Of a stretch of 11,552 nucleotides of DNA, positions 1-7,201 are shown one piece after another (the stretch's first letter is position 1; each line of letters begins with the position of its first letter). The stretch is from Bacteroidales bacterium UBA3868 (GTDB lineage Bacteria > Bacteroidota > Bacteroidia > Bacteroidales > WCHB1-69). Under the pieces are notes generated by a model, which saw only the letters and a list, made by a program, of their open reading frames with translations, did not search any database and had not been told where the DNA came from. The translations under genes were made by a program, and so were the position numbers. The DNA is taken from contig DGGS01000011.1 of the NCBI GenBank assembly GCA_002392325.1, positions 1 to 11,552 of the forward strand. The letters run 5' to 3'.

Positions 1-645
1 CACAATCTGGAAATAGCGGTCCATGCCGGCAATCATCAGCAGTTGTTTCAGCGTTTGCGGTGACTGCGGCAGGGCGTAGAACTCGCCCTGGTTCATGCGG
101 GAGGGCACCAGAAAGTCGCGCGCGCCTTCGGGAGTGCTGTTTACCAGGAACGGGGTTTCAATCTCCAAGAATCCGTGCTCGCTGAGATATTTGCGGATTT
201 CCAAGCCCAGTTTGTGGCGGAAAATAAGGTTGTTTTTCACCGGATTGCGACGGATGTCCAAGTAACGGTATTTCATCCGAAGTTCGTCGCCGCCGTCAGA
301 CACATCCTCGATGGTGAACGGGGGCACGGCGGATTCATTGAGCACGTTGACTTCGGTCACATCGATCTCAATGTCGCCGGTAGGGATGTTTTTGTTCTTG
401 CTATAGCGTTCAATGACGGCGCCGGTGGCCTGAATGACCCACTCGCGGCCCATTTTCTCCACCTTTTCGCAGAGTTCGGGGCGCTGTTCGTGGTTGAAGG
501 CCAACTGCGTGATGCCGTAACGGTCGCGCAAATCAATGAAAATCATGCCGCCCAAATGGCGCACTTTCTGAATCCAACCGCACAATGTGACGGTCTGGGA
601 AACGTTGGCGATAGTGAGTTCGCCGCAATTATGTGTTCTTAACAT
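1..645 (-). CDS. aspS: Aspartate--tRNA ligase, N-terminal 215 residues (3' end of gene outside window)
   Basis: Class II aminoacyl-tRNA synthetase that charges tRNA-Asp with aspartate in the cytoplasm. Read on the minus strand, the protein starts [10 protein letters not shown] and runs in frame to the window edge. The N-terminal OB-fold anticodon-binding domain covers roughly residues 1-110, with the typical [20 protein letters not shown] and DRYGITQL stretches. The start of the class II catalytic core follows: [10 protein letters not shown], then the flipping-loop motif [14 protein letters not shown], then [15 protein letters not shown] and DRYFQIV, just short of the motif 2 region. About 370 residues are missing compared with the usual length near 585. 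The ATG at 643-645 fits the family N terminus and lies about 20 nt downstream of a Bacteroidota -7 box. The gene is divergent from the helicase gene. Family assignment is very secure. Confidence 0.97.
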   Translation of the reverse strand, partial: MLRTHNCGELTIANVSQTVTLCGWIQKVRHLGGMIFIDLRDRYGITQLAFNHEQRPELCEKVEKMGREWVIQATGAVIERYSKNKNIPTGDIEIDVTEVNVLNESAVPPFTIEDVSDGGDELRMKYRYLDIRRNPVKNNLIFRHKLGLEIRKYLSEHGFLEIETPFLVNSTPEGARDFLVPSRMNQGEFYALPQSPQTLKQLLMIAGMDRYFQIV

Positions 646-666
646 TACTTTATTATTTTAGAGGCG

Positions 667-692
667 CAAAAATACAAAAAATACTTCCCAAA
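667..692 (-). promoter_or_regulatory. Putative aspS promoter (Bacteroidota type)
   Basis: On the minus strand, 674-667 reads TATTTTTG, an exact match to the Bacteroidota -7 consensus TAnnTTTG. It would place transcription start near 660 and leave a leader of about 15 nt before the aspS ATG, much like the other promoters here. A TTTG lies upstream (692-689), but the spacer is only 14 nt, shorter than the usual 19-21, so the -33 element is not convincing. Confidence 0.6.
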
Positions 693-698
693 TAAGCA

Positions 699-789
699 CA
701 GGTAACCGGAAAAATAATGAGTAATTGCCAAATTAAAGAGGTGGGAAATGTGCTTTCATGGAAGAAATAGGTGGGACAGCGGTTACCTG
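699..789. repeat. 91-bp element bounded by a perfect 10-bp inverted repeat
   Basis: CAGGTAACCG at 699-708 is matched exactly in reverse complement by CGGTTACCTG at 780-789, leaving 71 nt between the arms. Inside, the 8-mer AGGTGGGA occurs twice in the same orientation at 739-746 and 769-776, 30 nt apart. The pairing stops exactly at both arm edges. I see no target-site duplication at the flanks and no ORF of note inside. It could be a paired operator between two divergent promoters, a structured RNA in a longer aspS leader, or a small dispersed repeat. Sequence alone does not decide. Confidence 0.5.
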
Positions 790-892
790 CTCACGAAACA
801 CGCCGCAAAAATAACAAAATTTTTCTGTGTATTAAAATTTTAAGAATAAATTTATTAACAAAATATTAACAAATAAATACCGAAAAAAATAG

Positions 893-900
893 TACTTTTG
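893..900 (+). promoter_or_regulatory. Putative promoter of the helicase gene (-7 box)
   Basis: TACTTTTG fits TAnnTTTG and ends 19 nt before the helicase ATG, giving a leader of about 14 nt, A-rich and without a Shine-Dalgarno. No TTG or TTTG sits at the expected distance upstream. The upstream stretch 826-890 is extremely A/T-rich. Confidence 0.6.
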
Positions 901-919
901 CAATCTCAAACAAAACGAA

Positions 920-3292
920 ATGAATCCCGAGGAAACTATATTATCCCAATTGAATGACCAGCAGCAACTGGCTGTAAAACAGGTGGATGGACCTGTCATG
1001 GTGATTGCGGGCGCGGGTTCGGGCAAGACGCGTGTGCTCACCTACCGCATCGCCTATATGCTGGCGCGCGGCGTGAACCCCTATCGGGTTCTGGCCCTCA
1101 CCTTCACCAACAAGGCGGCGGCGGAGATGCGCGCCCGTATCGTCAACCTCGTGGGCGGCGATGTGGCCAAGGCCGTGACCATGGGCACTTTCCACTCTGT
1201 GTTTTACCGCATTCTGCGCGCCGAGGGCGATAAACTCGGCTATACCCATAACCTTACCGTTTACGACACCGACGACTCCAAGTCCCTGATCAAGAACATC
1301 GTCAAGGACATGAACCTGGATCCGAAAATATACTCACCCAACTTTGTGCTCAACCGCATCTCCATGGCGAAATCCAATCTGTTGTCGCCACAAGAATATG
1401 CCAACAATCCGGAGATTATGTCCGCCGACCGTATGGCCGGCAAACCGCTCATTTCTGAAATCTTCGCCAAATACAACCTCCGGCTGAAAAATGCTGACGC
1501 GATGGATTTTGACGATCTGCTCTACTATATGAATGTGCTCCTGCGCGACTTTCCGGAAATGCTCTACAAATATCAAAACCGCTTCAACTACATTTTGGTG
1601 GATGAGTATCAGGATACTAATTTTGCCCAATATCTCATTATCAAGAAGTTGGCGGCACAGAACCAAAATATCTGCGTGGTGGGCGACGATGCCCAAAGCA
1701 TTTATGGCTTCCGTGGCGCCGATATCCAGAATATCCTCAATTTCCGCCGAGACTATCCCAATGCTTTGATTTTCAAGTTGGAGCAAAATTACCGCTCCAC
1801 CCAGAATATCGTGAATGCCGCCAATGCCATTATCAAGCATAACAAGGACCAGATGCCGAAGGATGTTTGGACCGACAACGAGGCAGGTGCGAAAATAAAC
1901 CTTATCAAAGCCGGCAGCGATAACGACGAGGCACATGCCGTGGCCAGCGCCATCTTCGAAATCAAGATGAACAAACACGCCAACAACGGCCAGTTTGCCA
2001 TCCTGTACCGTACGAATATCCAATCCAGAACACTGGAGGAGGCGATGGTGAAACGCCATATCCCCTACAAGATTTATGGCGGTCTTTCGTTTTACAAACG
2101 CAAGGAAATCAAGGATGTGCTGGCCTATTTCCGCTTGACCATCAACCATTACGATGAGGAATCCTTACGCCGTGTCATCAACTACCCGATGCGCGGGTTG
2201 GGCGACACCACCATCTCGCGTGTGGCCGCCACCGCCAACGAGCGCGGCGTGCACTTTTGGGATGTGGTGAGCGAGCCCCAACAATACGGACTGGAGGTGA
2301 ATGCCCCGACCATGAACCGGTTGGTGGAGTTTGCCGACATGATCAAGGGTTTTGCCGCCCAACTGCAAACCACAGATGCGTACGAATTGGGCAAACAGAT
2401 TGTCCTGAAGACCGGTATCGGCAAAGTGCTGAAGGAAAATTCGGACGAGAAGGAGCGTTTGGACCATGTGGAAGAACTGCTGGACTCTATGAAAGGTTTT
2501 ACGGAAAAAGAGCCCGAAAGCAACTTTAATGAGGCCACCGGAGAGATCATGGAGGAGTATTTCCCGTCGCTGGACCACTTTATGGAGTCCATCGCCCTGC
2601 TGAGTGACGATGAGGAAAACAGCGCTGAGGAGAACGAGGACAAAGTGAAGTTGATGACCATCCACTCGGCCAAGGGCTTGGAATTTGATTATGTGTTCAT
2701 TACGGGTTTGGAAGAGAACTTGTTCCCGTCGTCGCAATGCGCCAACTCGCGGCAGGAGATGGAGGAAGAGCGCCGGTTGTTTTATGTGGCGTTGACCCGT
2801 GCGCGGAAGATGGTGACGCTGACCTGTGCGCAGACACGCTATCGTTTCGGCTCGCTGCAATTCTGCGAGGACAGCCGTTTCTTGGAAGAGATTCCCGACA
2901 AGTTCCTGAATATCACGCAGAAAGCTTCGGAGGGCAGTGGTGCCTTCGCGCGCAAGGACGATGACCGCTGGTGGAAGTCCGGCGCATGGTCCGCCAAGGG
3001 CAATTTGAAACCGCTTGGGACATCCTCGCCCCGGAGCACGCAGACTTCCCGTCCGTCGGTGCCGAAACCGCAGGTGAAAACACGCTCGGAGGTGCAACTT
3101 GACCAGGTGGGCACACTGGCCTCCTATGACCAGATTCAACCAGGCGTGCGCGTCTATCACGGCAAGTTCGGTTATGGCAATGTGACCTCCGTGGAAGGCG
3201 CGGGACCCGATGCCAAAGCACAGGTCGCCTTCGATACCGTGGGCGTTAAAACCCTACTCCTGAAATTTGCTAAATTAGTGATACCAAAATAA
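920..3292 (+). CDS. pcrA: UvrD/PcrA-family ATP-dependent 3'-5' DNA helicase
   Basis: Superfamily 1A helicase that unwinds DNA in nucleotide excision repair, mismatch repair and replication-transcription conflict resolution. All signature motifs are intact: Q motif LNDQQQLAV (residues 11-19), Walker A GAGSGKT (31-37), motif Ia LTFTNKAAAEMR, TMGTFHS, Walker B VDEYQD (227-232), motif III GDDAQSIYGFRGAD (255-268), motif IV QNYRST (289-294), motif V MTIHSAKGLEF (579-589), motif VI RRLFYVALTRAR (618-629). A low-complexity Ser/Thr/Pro/Lys linker near 680-730 leads to a C-terminal Tudor-like domain (GVRVYHGKFGYGNV from 742) of the kind that contacts RNA polymerase in PcrA/UvrD. At 790 residues it is full length or slightly long. 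The ATG at 920 lies just upstream of the Q motif and downstream of a promoter match. The next gene follows after 8 nt. PcrA and UvrD cannot be firmly separated by eye, so the symbol is a family label. Confidence 0.96.
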   Translation: MNPEETILSQLNDQQQLAVKQVDGPVMVIAGAGSGKTRVLTYRIAYMLARGVNPYRVLALTFTNKAAAEMRARIVNLVGGDVAKAVTMGTFHSVFYRILRAEGDKLGYTHNLTVYDTDDSKSLIKNIVKDMNLDPKIYSPNFVLNRISMAKSNLLSPQEYANNPEIMSADRMAGKPLISEIFAKYNLRLKNADAMDFDDLLYYMNVLLRDFPEMLYKYQNRFNYILVDEYQDTNFAQYLIIKKLAAQNQNICVVGDDAQSIYGFRGADIQNILNFRRDYPNALIFKLEQNYRSTQNIVNAANAIIKHNKDQMPKDVWTDNEAGAKINLIKAGSDNDEAHAVASAIFEIKMNKHANNGQFAILYRTNIQSRTLEEAMVKRHIPYKIYGGLSFYKRKEIKDVLAYFRLTINHYDEESLRRVINYPMRGLGDTTISRVAATANERGVHFWDVVSEPQQYGLEVNAPTMNRLVEFADMIKGFAAQLQTTDAYELGKQIVLKTGIGKVLKENSDEKERLDHVEELLDSMKGFTEKEPESNFNEATGEIMEEYFPSLDHFMESIALLSDDEENSAEENEDKVKLMTIHSAKGLEFDYVFITGLEENLFPSSQCANSRQEMEEERRLFYVALTRARKMVTLTCAQTRYRFGSLQFCEDSRFLEEIPDKFLNITQKASEGSGAFARKDDDRWWKSGAWSAKGNLKPLGTSSPRSTQTSRPSVPKPQVKTRSEVQLDQVGTLASYDQIQPGVRVYHGKFGYGNVTSVEGAGPDAKAQVAFDTVGVKTLLLKFAKLVIPK

Positions 3293-3300
3293 TTACGACT
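3293..3300 (+). promoter_or_regulatory. Translation-start leader TTACGACT before the GSCFA gene
   Basis: The entire gap between the helicase stop and the next ATG is TTACGACT. Its last 7 nt plus ATG (TACGACTATG) recur exactly before purM. It has no Shine-Dalgarno character. Function is unproven; see findings. Confidence 0.25.
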
Positions 3301-4167
3301 ATGTTATTCCGTACCAATATACCTGCTCCGCAGTTCCCGTTCAAAATCGGATTCGACGACAGTATTATGCTGCTCGGTTCCTGTTTTTCGGACAATATCG
3401 GCAGTTATTTCGACCGACACCGCTTCCAGGTGTGCTCCAATCCCTTCGGCGTGCTGTTCAATCCCATTTCCATTGACCATTCACTGCGCTTGTTGATGGA
3501 TCCGGACACGTTCGACAAAGACCGCTATTTCTACCGCAATCGTGATATGTGGGTGAGTTTTGCCCACCACGGGCGTTTCTCGCGCGAGAATTTCGACGAC
3601 TTTGAGCGGAACATAGACGAACAACTTGCCAATGCCTCCGATTTTCTGAAACATACGGATTATCTTTTCATTACCTTCGGCACCGCATTCTGCTATAAAT
3701 TCATTCCCCGCGACCTGATCGTTTCCAATTGTCATAAAATCCCGAATTTCAAGTTCGACCGGATTCGCTTGGATGTGAAAAAGATTGTGGCACAATGGAA
3801 TATGACCATACAGAAACTGCTGGAGATGCGCCCTGACTTGAAAATCATCTTCACGGTCAGTCCGGTGCGACATGCGGGCGACGGTATGCACGAAAATACC
3901 CTGAGCAAATCGGTGCTTCTGCTCGCTGTGGATAAATTGGTGGACAATGAGACCACCTTCTATTTTCCTGCGTATGAGTTCCTTATCGATGACTTGCGCG
4001 ACTACCGATTTTATGCCAAGGATCTCAGTCATCCGAACGATTTGGCGGTGGAATATTTAGAGGAGAAAGTGGCGGAGTCGTTCTTCACTCCGGAGACGCA
4101 AGAACGGGTATGGCAGATACGGCAGGAAAACAAATTCCTGAATCACAAGAGATTGCATAGGGATTAA
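3301..4167 (+). CDS. GSCFA-domain protein (function unknown)
   Basis: The 288-residue protein carries the motif that names the GSCFA family, here GSCFSDNIG at residues 26-34, followed by a region typical of it (NPFGVLFNPISI). FITFGTAFCYKF and FTVSPVRHAGDG follow in the middle, and DLSHPNDLAVEYL lies near the C terminus (D241, H244). The layout (early Gly-Ser motif, late Asp-x-x-His) resembles SGNH/GDSL hydrolases, so S27, D241 and H244 are candidate catalytic residues; that is inference. No signal peptide or membrane segment is visible, so it is probably cytoplasmic. It starts 8 nt after the helicase stop, so co-transcription is likely, but no biochemical link is known to me. A hairpin with a T-tract follows. 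Substrate unknown; family call firm. Confidence 0.88.
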   Translation: MLFRTNIPAPQFPFKIGFDDSIMLLGSCFSDNIGSYFDRHRFQVCSNPFGVLFNPISIDHSLRLLMDPDTFDKDRYFYRNRDMWVSFAHHGRFSRENFDDFERNIDEQLANASDFLKHTDYLFITFGTAFCYKFIPRDLIVSNCHKIPNFKFDRIRLDVKKIVAQWNMTIQKLLEMRPDLKIIFTVSPVRHAGDGMHENTLSKSVLLLAVDKLVDNETTFYFPAYEFLIDDLRDYRFYAKDLSHPNDLAVEYLEEKVAESFFTPETQERVWQIRQENKFLNHKRLHRD

Positions 4168-4191
4168 TCCTAAAATTCCAGCATGATTTGG

Positions 4192-4248
4192 GCTTTTGTC
4201 AGGAGGCGAAATTTCTTTCATTTTACCTCTTGACAAACGCTTTTTTTT
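4192..4248 (+). terminator. Terminator-like hairpin after the GSCFA gene
   Basis: 4192-4206 (GCTTTTGTCAGGAGG) pairs with 4226-4240 (CCTCTTGACAAACGC): 13 Watson-Crick pairs, one G-U wobble and one mismatch. Eight T residues follow directly at 4241-4248. The 19-nt loop is longer than usual for an intrinsic terminator, although GAAA/TTTC inside it (4208-4211 with 4216-4219) could fold further. The right arm includes the -33 element of the next promoter. Confidence 0.6.
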
Positions 4249-4260
4249 GTTGTATCTTTG
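4230..4260 (+). promoter_or_regulatory. queA promoter (Bacteroidota -33/-7)
   Basis: TTG at 4230-4232 (within TTGACA) and TATCTTTG at 4253-4260 are separated by 20 nt, matching the Bacteroidota arrangement of -33 TTG/TTTG, 19-21 nt spacer, -7 TAnnTTTG. This is the best promoter in the window. Transcription would start near 4266, leaving a very short A/T-rich leader to the ATG at 4280. No preQ1-type riboswitch is apparent, and the leader is too short for one. Confidence 0.8.
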
Positions 4261-4279
4261 CACGCCCAAATATTATACA

Positions 4280-5353
4280 ATGAAGTTATCTGAATTTAAG
4301 TATTATCTGCCTCAGGATTTGATTGCTCTTTATCCCGCTGAGGAGAGAGATGAGGCGCGTTTGATGGTGTTAAACCGCAAAACCAAAACCATCGAGCATA
4401 AAGTTTTCAAAGACATTCTGGATTATTTTGACGAGGGTGACCTGTTCGTGATGAATAACACCCGCGTGTTCCCGGCGTTGCTGTACGGCGAGAAAGAACA
4501 GACCCGTGCGAAAATCCGCGTTTTCCTGCTTCGTGAGTTGGACGAGGAAAGCCGCCTCTGGGATGTGCTGGTGGACCCTGCCCGCAAAATCCGTATTGGC
4601 AACAAACTATGCTTCTGTGAAGACGACAGTTTGGTGGCTGAGGTTATTGACAACACCACCTCGCGTGGCCGTACCTTGCGTTTTCTCTTCGATGGTGACC
4701 ATGACGCTTTCAAGAAGAAACTGATGGATTTGGGCACCACACCACTGCCGGAGGATATCCAGCGTTTGCGTGAAATCGTGCCGCAGGATGAGCAGGATTA
4801 TCAAACCATCTACGCCACCGAAGAGGGTGCCGTAGTGGCCCCCGCCGCCGGTTTCCACTTCAGCCGCGAGCTGCTTAAACGCATGGAACTGAAGGGCATT
4901 GAACGCACTTATGTGACACTGCACGCCGGCCTGAGCAATTTCAACGATATCGATGTGGAGGACCTCTCCAAACACAAACCCGACTCGGAGCGCATGATTA
5001 TCCGGGCGGATGTGGCCGACACCATCAACAAGGCCAAAGATGAAGGCCACAAGATTGTGATGGTGGGCACCACCACAACCAAGGCGCTGGAGTCGTCCGT
5101 ATATGCCAACGGGCATGTGAAAACCACCCAAATGAATGGCAAAGAGGATGCCTGGACCAACAAGTTCATCTATCCTCCTTATCGTTTTATGGTGGGCGAC
5201 GCTATGATCACCAACTTCCACGCTTCACAAAGCTCCATGCTGATGATGGTGGCCGCGTTTGGCGGATATGAGTTCGTGATGCGCGCCTATAAAGAAGCCG
5301 TGGCCGAGAAATACAGATTCCTGACCTACGGTGATGCAATGCTGATTATTTAA
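4280..5353 (+). CDS. queA: S-adenosylmethionine:tRNA ribosyltransferase-isomerase
   Basis: Late step of queuosine synthesis: transfers and isomerises the ribosyl group of SAM onto preQ1 at wobble position 34 of GUN-anticodon tRNAs (Asp, Asn, His, Tyr), giving epoxyqueuosine. The protein of 357 residues is of usual length. Visible family motifs are KYYLPQDLIALYPAEERDEA near the N terminus, FVMNNTRVFPALLYG, EEGAVVAPAAGFHFS, YVTLHAGLSNF, VGTTTTKALES, NKFIYPPYRF and the C-terminal EKYRFLTYGDAML. The NFH motif near the C terminus is followed by ASQSS where many homologues have LPxST, a mild deviation. An in-frame ATG at 4196 lies inside the hairpin and upstream of the promoter, so the ATG at 4280, which gives the family N terminus MKLSEFKYYLP, is preferred. 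It heads the queA-purM-OMP-nfo cluster. Confidence 0.96.
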   Translation: MKLSEFKYYLPQDLIALYPAEERDEARLMVLNRKTKTIEHKVFKDILDYFDEGDLFVMNNTRVFPALLYGEKEQTRAKIRVFLLRELDEESRLWDVLVDPARKIRIGNKLCFCEDDSLVAEVIDNTTSRGRTLRFLFDGDHDAFKKKLMDLGTTPLPEDIQRLREIVPQDEQDYQTIYATEEGAVVAPAAGFHFSRELLKRMELKGIERTYVTLHAGLSNFNDIDVEDLSKHKPDSERMIIRADVADTINKAKDEGHKIVMVGTTTTKALESSVYANGHVKTTQMNGKEDAWTNKFIYPPYRFMVGDAMITNFHASQSSMLMMVAAFGGYEFVMRAYKEAVAEKYRFLTYGDAMLII

Positions 5354-5371
5354 CTTTTTTTAAACCTATAC

Positions 5372-5378
5372 TACGACT
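5372..5378 (+). promoter_or_regulatory. Translation-start leader TACGACT before purM
   Basis: TACGACT immediately precedes the purM ATG and is identical to the 7 nt before the GSCFA-gene ATG at 3301. No Shine-Dalgarno is present. It may be a shared initiation-context element or coincidence. Confidence 0.25.
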
Positions 5379-6410
5379 ATGGCAAAATCTTACGAAGCGG
5401 CGGGTGTTCGCCTGGAAGCCGGCTACGAGTCCGTGCGTTTGATAAAAAAACATATTTCCCGAACCGAAAGACCGGGCATGATGGGCAATATCGGCAGCTT
5501 TGGCGGCATGTTCGACTTGGCCTCCCTCAATTACAAGGAACCCGTTCTGGTGAGCGGCACCGACGGTGTGGGCACTAAGTTGAAAATCGCCTTTATGATG
5601 GACAAGCATGACACCATCGGCCAAGATGCGGTGGCCATGTGCGTGAACGATGTGCTGGCTCAAGGCGCGGCACCGTTGTTCTTCTTGGACTACATTGCCG
5701 TGGGAAAGAACGAACCCGCTAAAATAGAGCAGATTGTGAAGGGCGTGGCCGACGGTTGCGTGCTCTCCAATTGCGCCCTCATTGGCGGCGAAACCGCTGA
5801 GATGCCCGACATGTACAGCGAAGATGAATATGACATCGCCGGGTTTACCGTTGGCGCGGTGGAGAAGTCAAAGCTCATCGACGGCTCCCAAGTGAAAGTT
5901 GGCGACCTGCTTATCGGACTTGCCTCCTCCGGCGTGCACTCCAACGGATTCTCCCTCGTTCGTAAGATTGTGTTCAAAGACAACCAGTTGGACTTGAACA
6001 AACAGTACGAAGGCCTTCCCGATACATTGGGCAATGTGCTGCTCGCACCTACCCGCATTTATGTGCGCCCTGTATTGGAAGTGTTAAATAAAGTGAATAT
6101 CCACGCCATCTGCCACATCACAGGCGGCGGTTTCGACGAGAATATCCCGCGCGTGCTGCAACCCGGACAGGGCATCTTCGTGGAAGAAGGCACTTGGGAA
6201 ATGCCCGCCATCTTCCCGTTCCTTGAGAAATACGGGAAAGTGGAACACCGCGAGATGTTCAATATTTTCAATATGGGTATCGGCATGGTGCTGGTGGTGG
6301 ATCCCGCCGACCGTGACCAGGTATTGGATATGTTCGATAAACTCGGTGAAAAAGCGTTCGTTATCGGCAAAGTGACCGATAAGGAAGGCGTCGATATTAA
6401 ATTGAAATAA
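5379..6410 (+). CDS. purM: Phosphoribosylformylglycinamidine cyclo-ligase (AIR synthetase)
   Basis: Fifth step of de novo purine synthesis: ATP-dependent ring closure of FGAM to aminoimidazole ribotide, cytoplasmic. The 343-residue length matches the family (about 345). Motifs in order: [10 protein letters not shown] (60-69), [15 protein letters not shown] then FFLDY (83-105), [11 protein letters not shown] (136-146), [13 protein letters not shown] (183-195), [13 protein letters not shown] (246-258), and a C-terminal stretch with [13 protein letters not shown]. These cover the N-terminal ATP-binding half and the C-terminal half of the PurM fold. The gene begins 25 nt after queA and ends 1 nt before the beta-barrel gene, so it is probably transcribed from the queA promoter. 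No other purine genes or PurR-like signals are seen nearby. Confidence 0.97.
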   Translation: MAKSYEAAGVRLEAGYESVRLIKKHISRTERPGMMGNIGSFGGMFDLASLNYKEPVLVSGTDGVGTKLKIAFMMDKHDTIGQDAVAMCVNDVLAQGAAPLFFLDYIAVGKNEPAKIEQIVKGVADGCVLSNCALIGGETAEMPDMYSEDEYDIAGFTVGAVEKSKLIDGSQVKVGDLLIGLASSGVHSNGFSLVRKIVFKDNQLDLNKQYEGLPDTLGNVLLAPTRIYVRPVLEVLNKVNIHAICHITGGGFDENIPRVLQPGQGIFVEEGTWEMPAIFPFLEKYGKVEHREMFNIFNMGIGMVLVVDPADRDQVLDMFDKLGEKAFVIGKVTDKEGVDIKLK

Positions 6411-6411
6411 G

Positions 6412-7200
6412 ATGAGAAAATTATTTTTTCTGCTCTTCCTCCTGGCTGGCGCAGGTTTCGTGTTCGCACAGGATTCGGATGAGAGTCCGAAAGTGCGCGT
6501 GAGCGTTCGCGTGGGTGGAGTGGGATCTTTGTATGTGTCCCCCAAAGGCACATCCATCGGACTGAATCCTTCGGATGAGTATGCCACCAATTCGATGAAA
6601 ATCGGAGTCACCGCCGGAGTGTCAGTTAATGTTCCTTTGACTCCCAAACTCTTTCTGCAAACCGGACTTATGTACTCCATGCAGCGGAATGGTGAGCATG
6701 GTTTTGCTACCTACTTGGTCAACGACACCAACCTGTCGGTGGACGCAACCATCAAATACAAGTCCCATCACCTCCGCCTTCCTTTGATGCTGATGTATCA
6801 TCACACCACCAATCCCAATCATTTCTGCGCTGGGGCGGGTGTTTTCACTGATGTGGCCATGGGCGGACGGCTTAACTATTCCTCATCCGCGCGTCTCACC
6901 CCTGGTGACAGTTATATTTTTGAAGGCGACTTTGCCCCGTTTTCACCCGGAAACAAATATCTGAATTATCACATCGCTTCTGACGAGTACACTCAAAAAT
7001 ATCTCTTGGGCAACGGTCCTTTTTTCAAAAGGTTTAATTTCGGGGTCTCGGCAGAGATCGGTTACCAGATTTCCAAAGTATATCTGGGAGCGCACCTTGA
7101 TTTCGGCATAATCAATATGGCCCGTCCAGAAATGTGCGGCGAACTGTACAAACAACGCCCGTTGGATGTGATGGTTTTAATCGGATATAACATCAATTAA
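6412..7200 (+). CDS. Outer-membrane beta-barrel protein, porin-like, uncharacterised
   Basis: A 262-residue protein with a clear N-terminal signal peptide: MRK, a hydrophobic stretch rich in L and F, then FVFA with likely cleavage after A19. The mature part alternates polar and hydrophobic residues in amphipathic strands, for example [66 protein letters not shown] and [13 protein letters not shown], and ends on a strand with [10 protein letters not shown]. This pattern fits the small outer-membrane beta-barrel families common in Bacteroidota (OMP_b-brl type), probably 8-10 strands. It begins 1 nt after purM and ends 1 nt before nfo, so it is almost surely co-transcribed with both. No SusC/SusD partner, TonB box or C-terminal sorting domain is seen. 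Localisation is fairly safe; role unknown. Confidence 0.8.
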   Translation: MRKLFFLLFLLAGAGFVFAQDSDESPKVRVSVRVGGVGSLYVSPKGTSIGLNPSDEYATNSMKIGVTAGVSVNVPLTPKLFLQTGLMYSMQRNGEHGFATYLVNDTNLSVDATIKYKSHHLRLPLMLMYHHTTNPNHFCAGAGVFTDVAMGGRLNYSSSARLTPGDSYIFEGDFAPFSPGNKYLNYHIASDEYTQKYLLGNGPFFKRFNFGVSAEIGYQISKVYLGAHLDFGIINMARPEMCGELYKQRPLDVMVLIGYNIN

Positions 7201-7201
7201 T

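Noticed and set aside
175..642. 155-codon plus-strand frame at the left end
   Set aside because: Antisense to aspS, whose translation is a near-continuous match to AspRS; no independent coding evidence.
806..813. Second minus-strand TATTTTTG as an additional aspS promoter
   Set aside because: The box matches, but there is no -33 element and A/T-rich DNA yields such matches easily. It is kept only as a possibility within the inverted-repeat finding.
1334..3160. Long open frames on the minus strand opposite the helicase gene (331 and 271 codons)
   Set aside because: They lie fully antisense to a helicase with all motifs intact, have Arg/His/Leu-rich composition without recognisable domains, and are a known by-product of codon bias in the true frame.
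4196..4279. 28-residue N-terminal extension of queA from the ATG at 4196
   Set aside because: It starts in the hairpin, upstream of the promoter, and QueA homologues begin at the position of the ATG at 4280.
4168..4279. preQ1 riboswitch before queA
   Set aside because: No preQ1 aptamer signature is visible and the predicted leader is only about 14 nt. The hairpin here fits a terminator instead.
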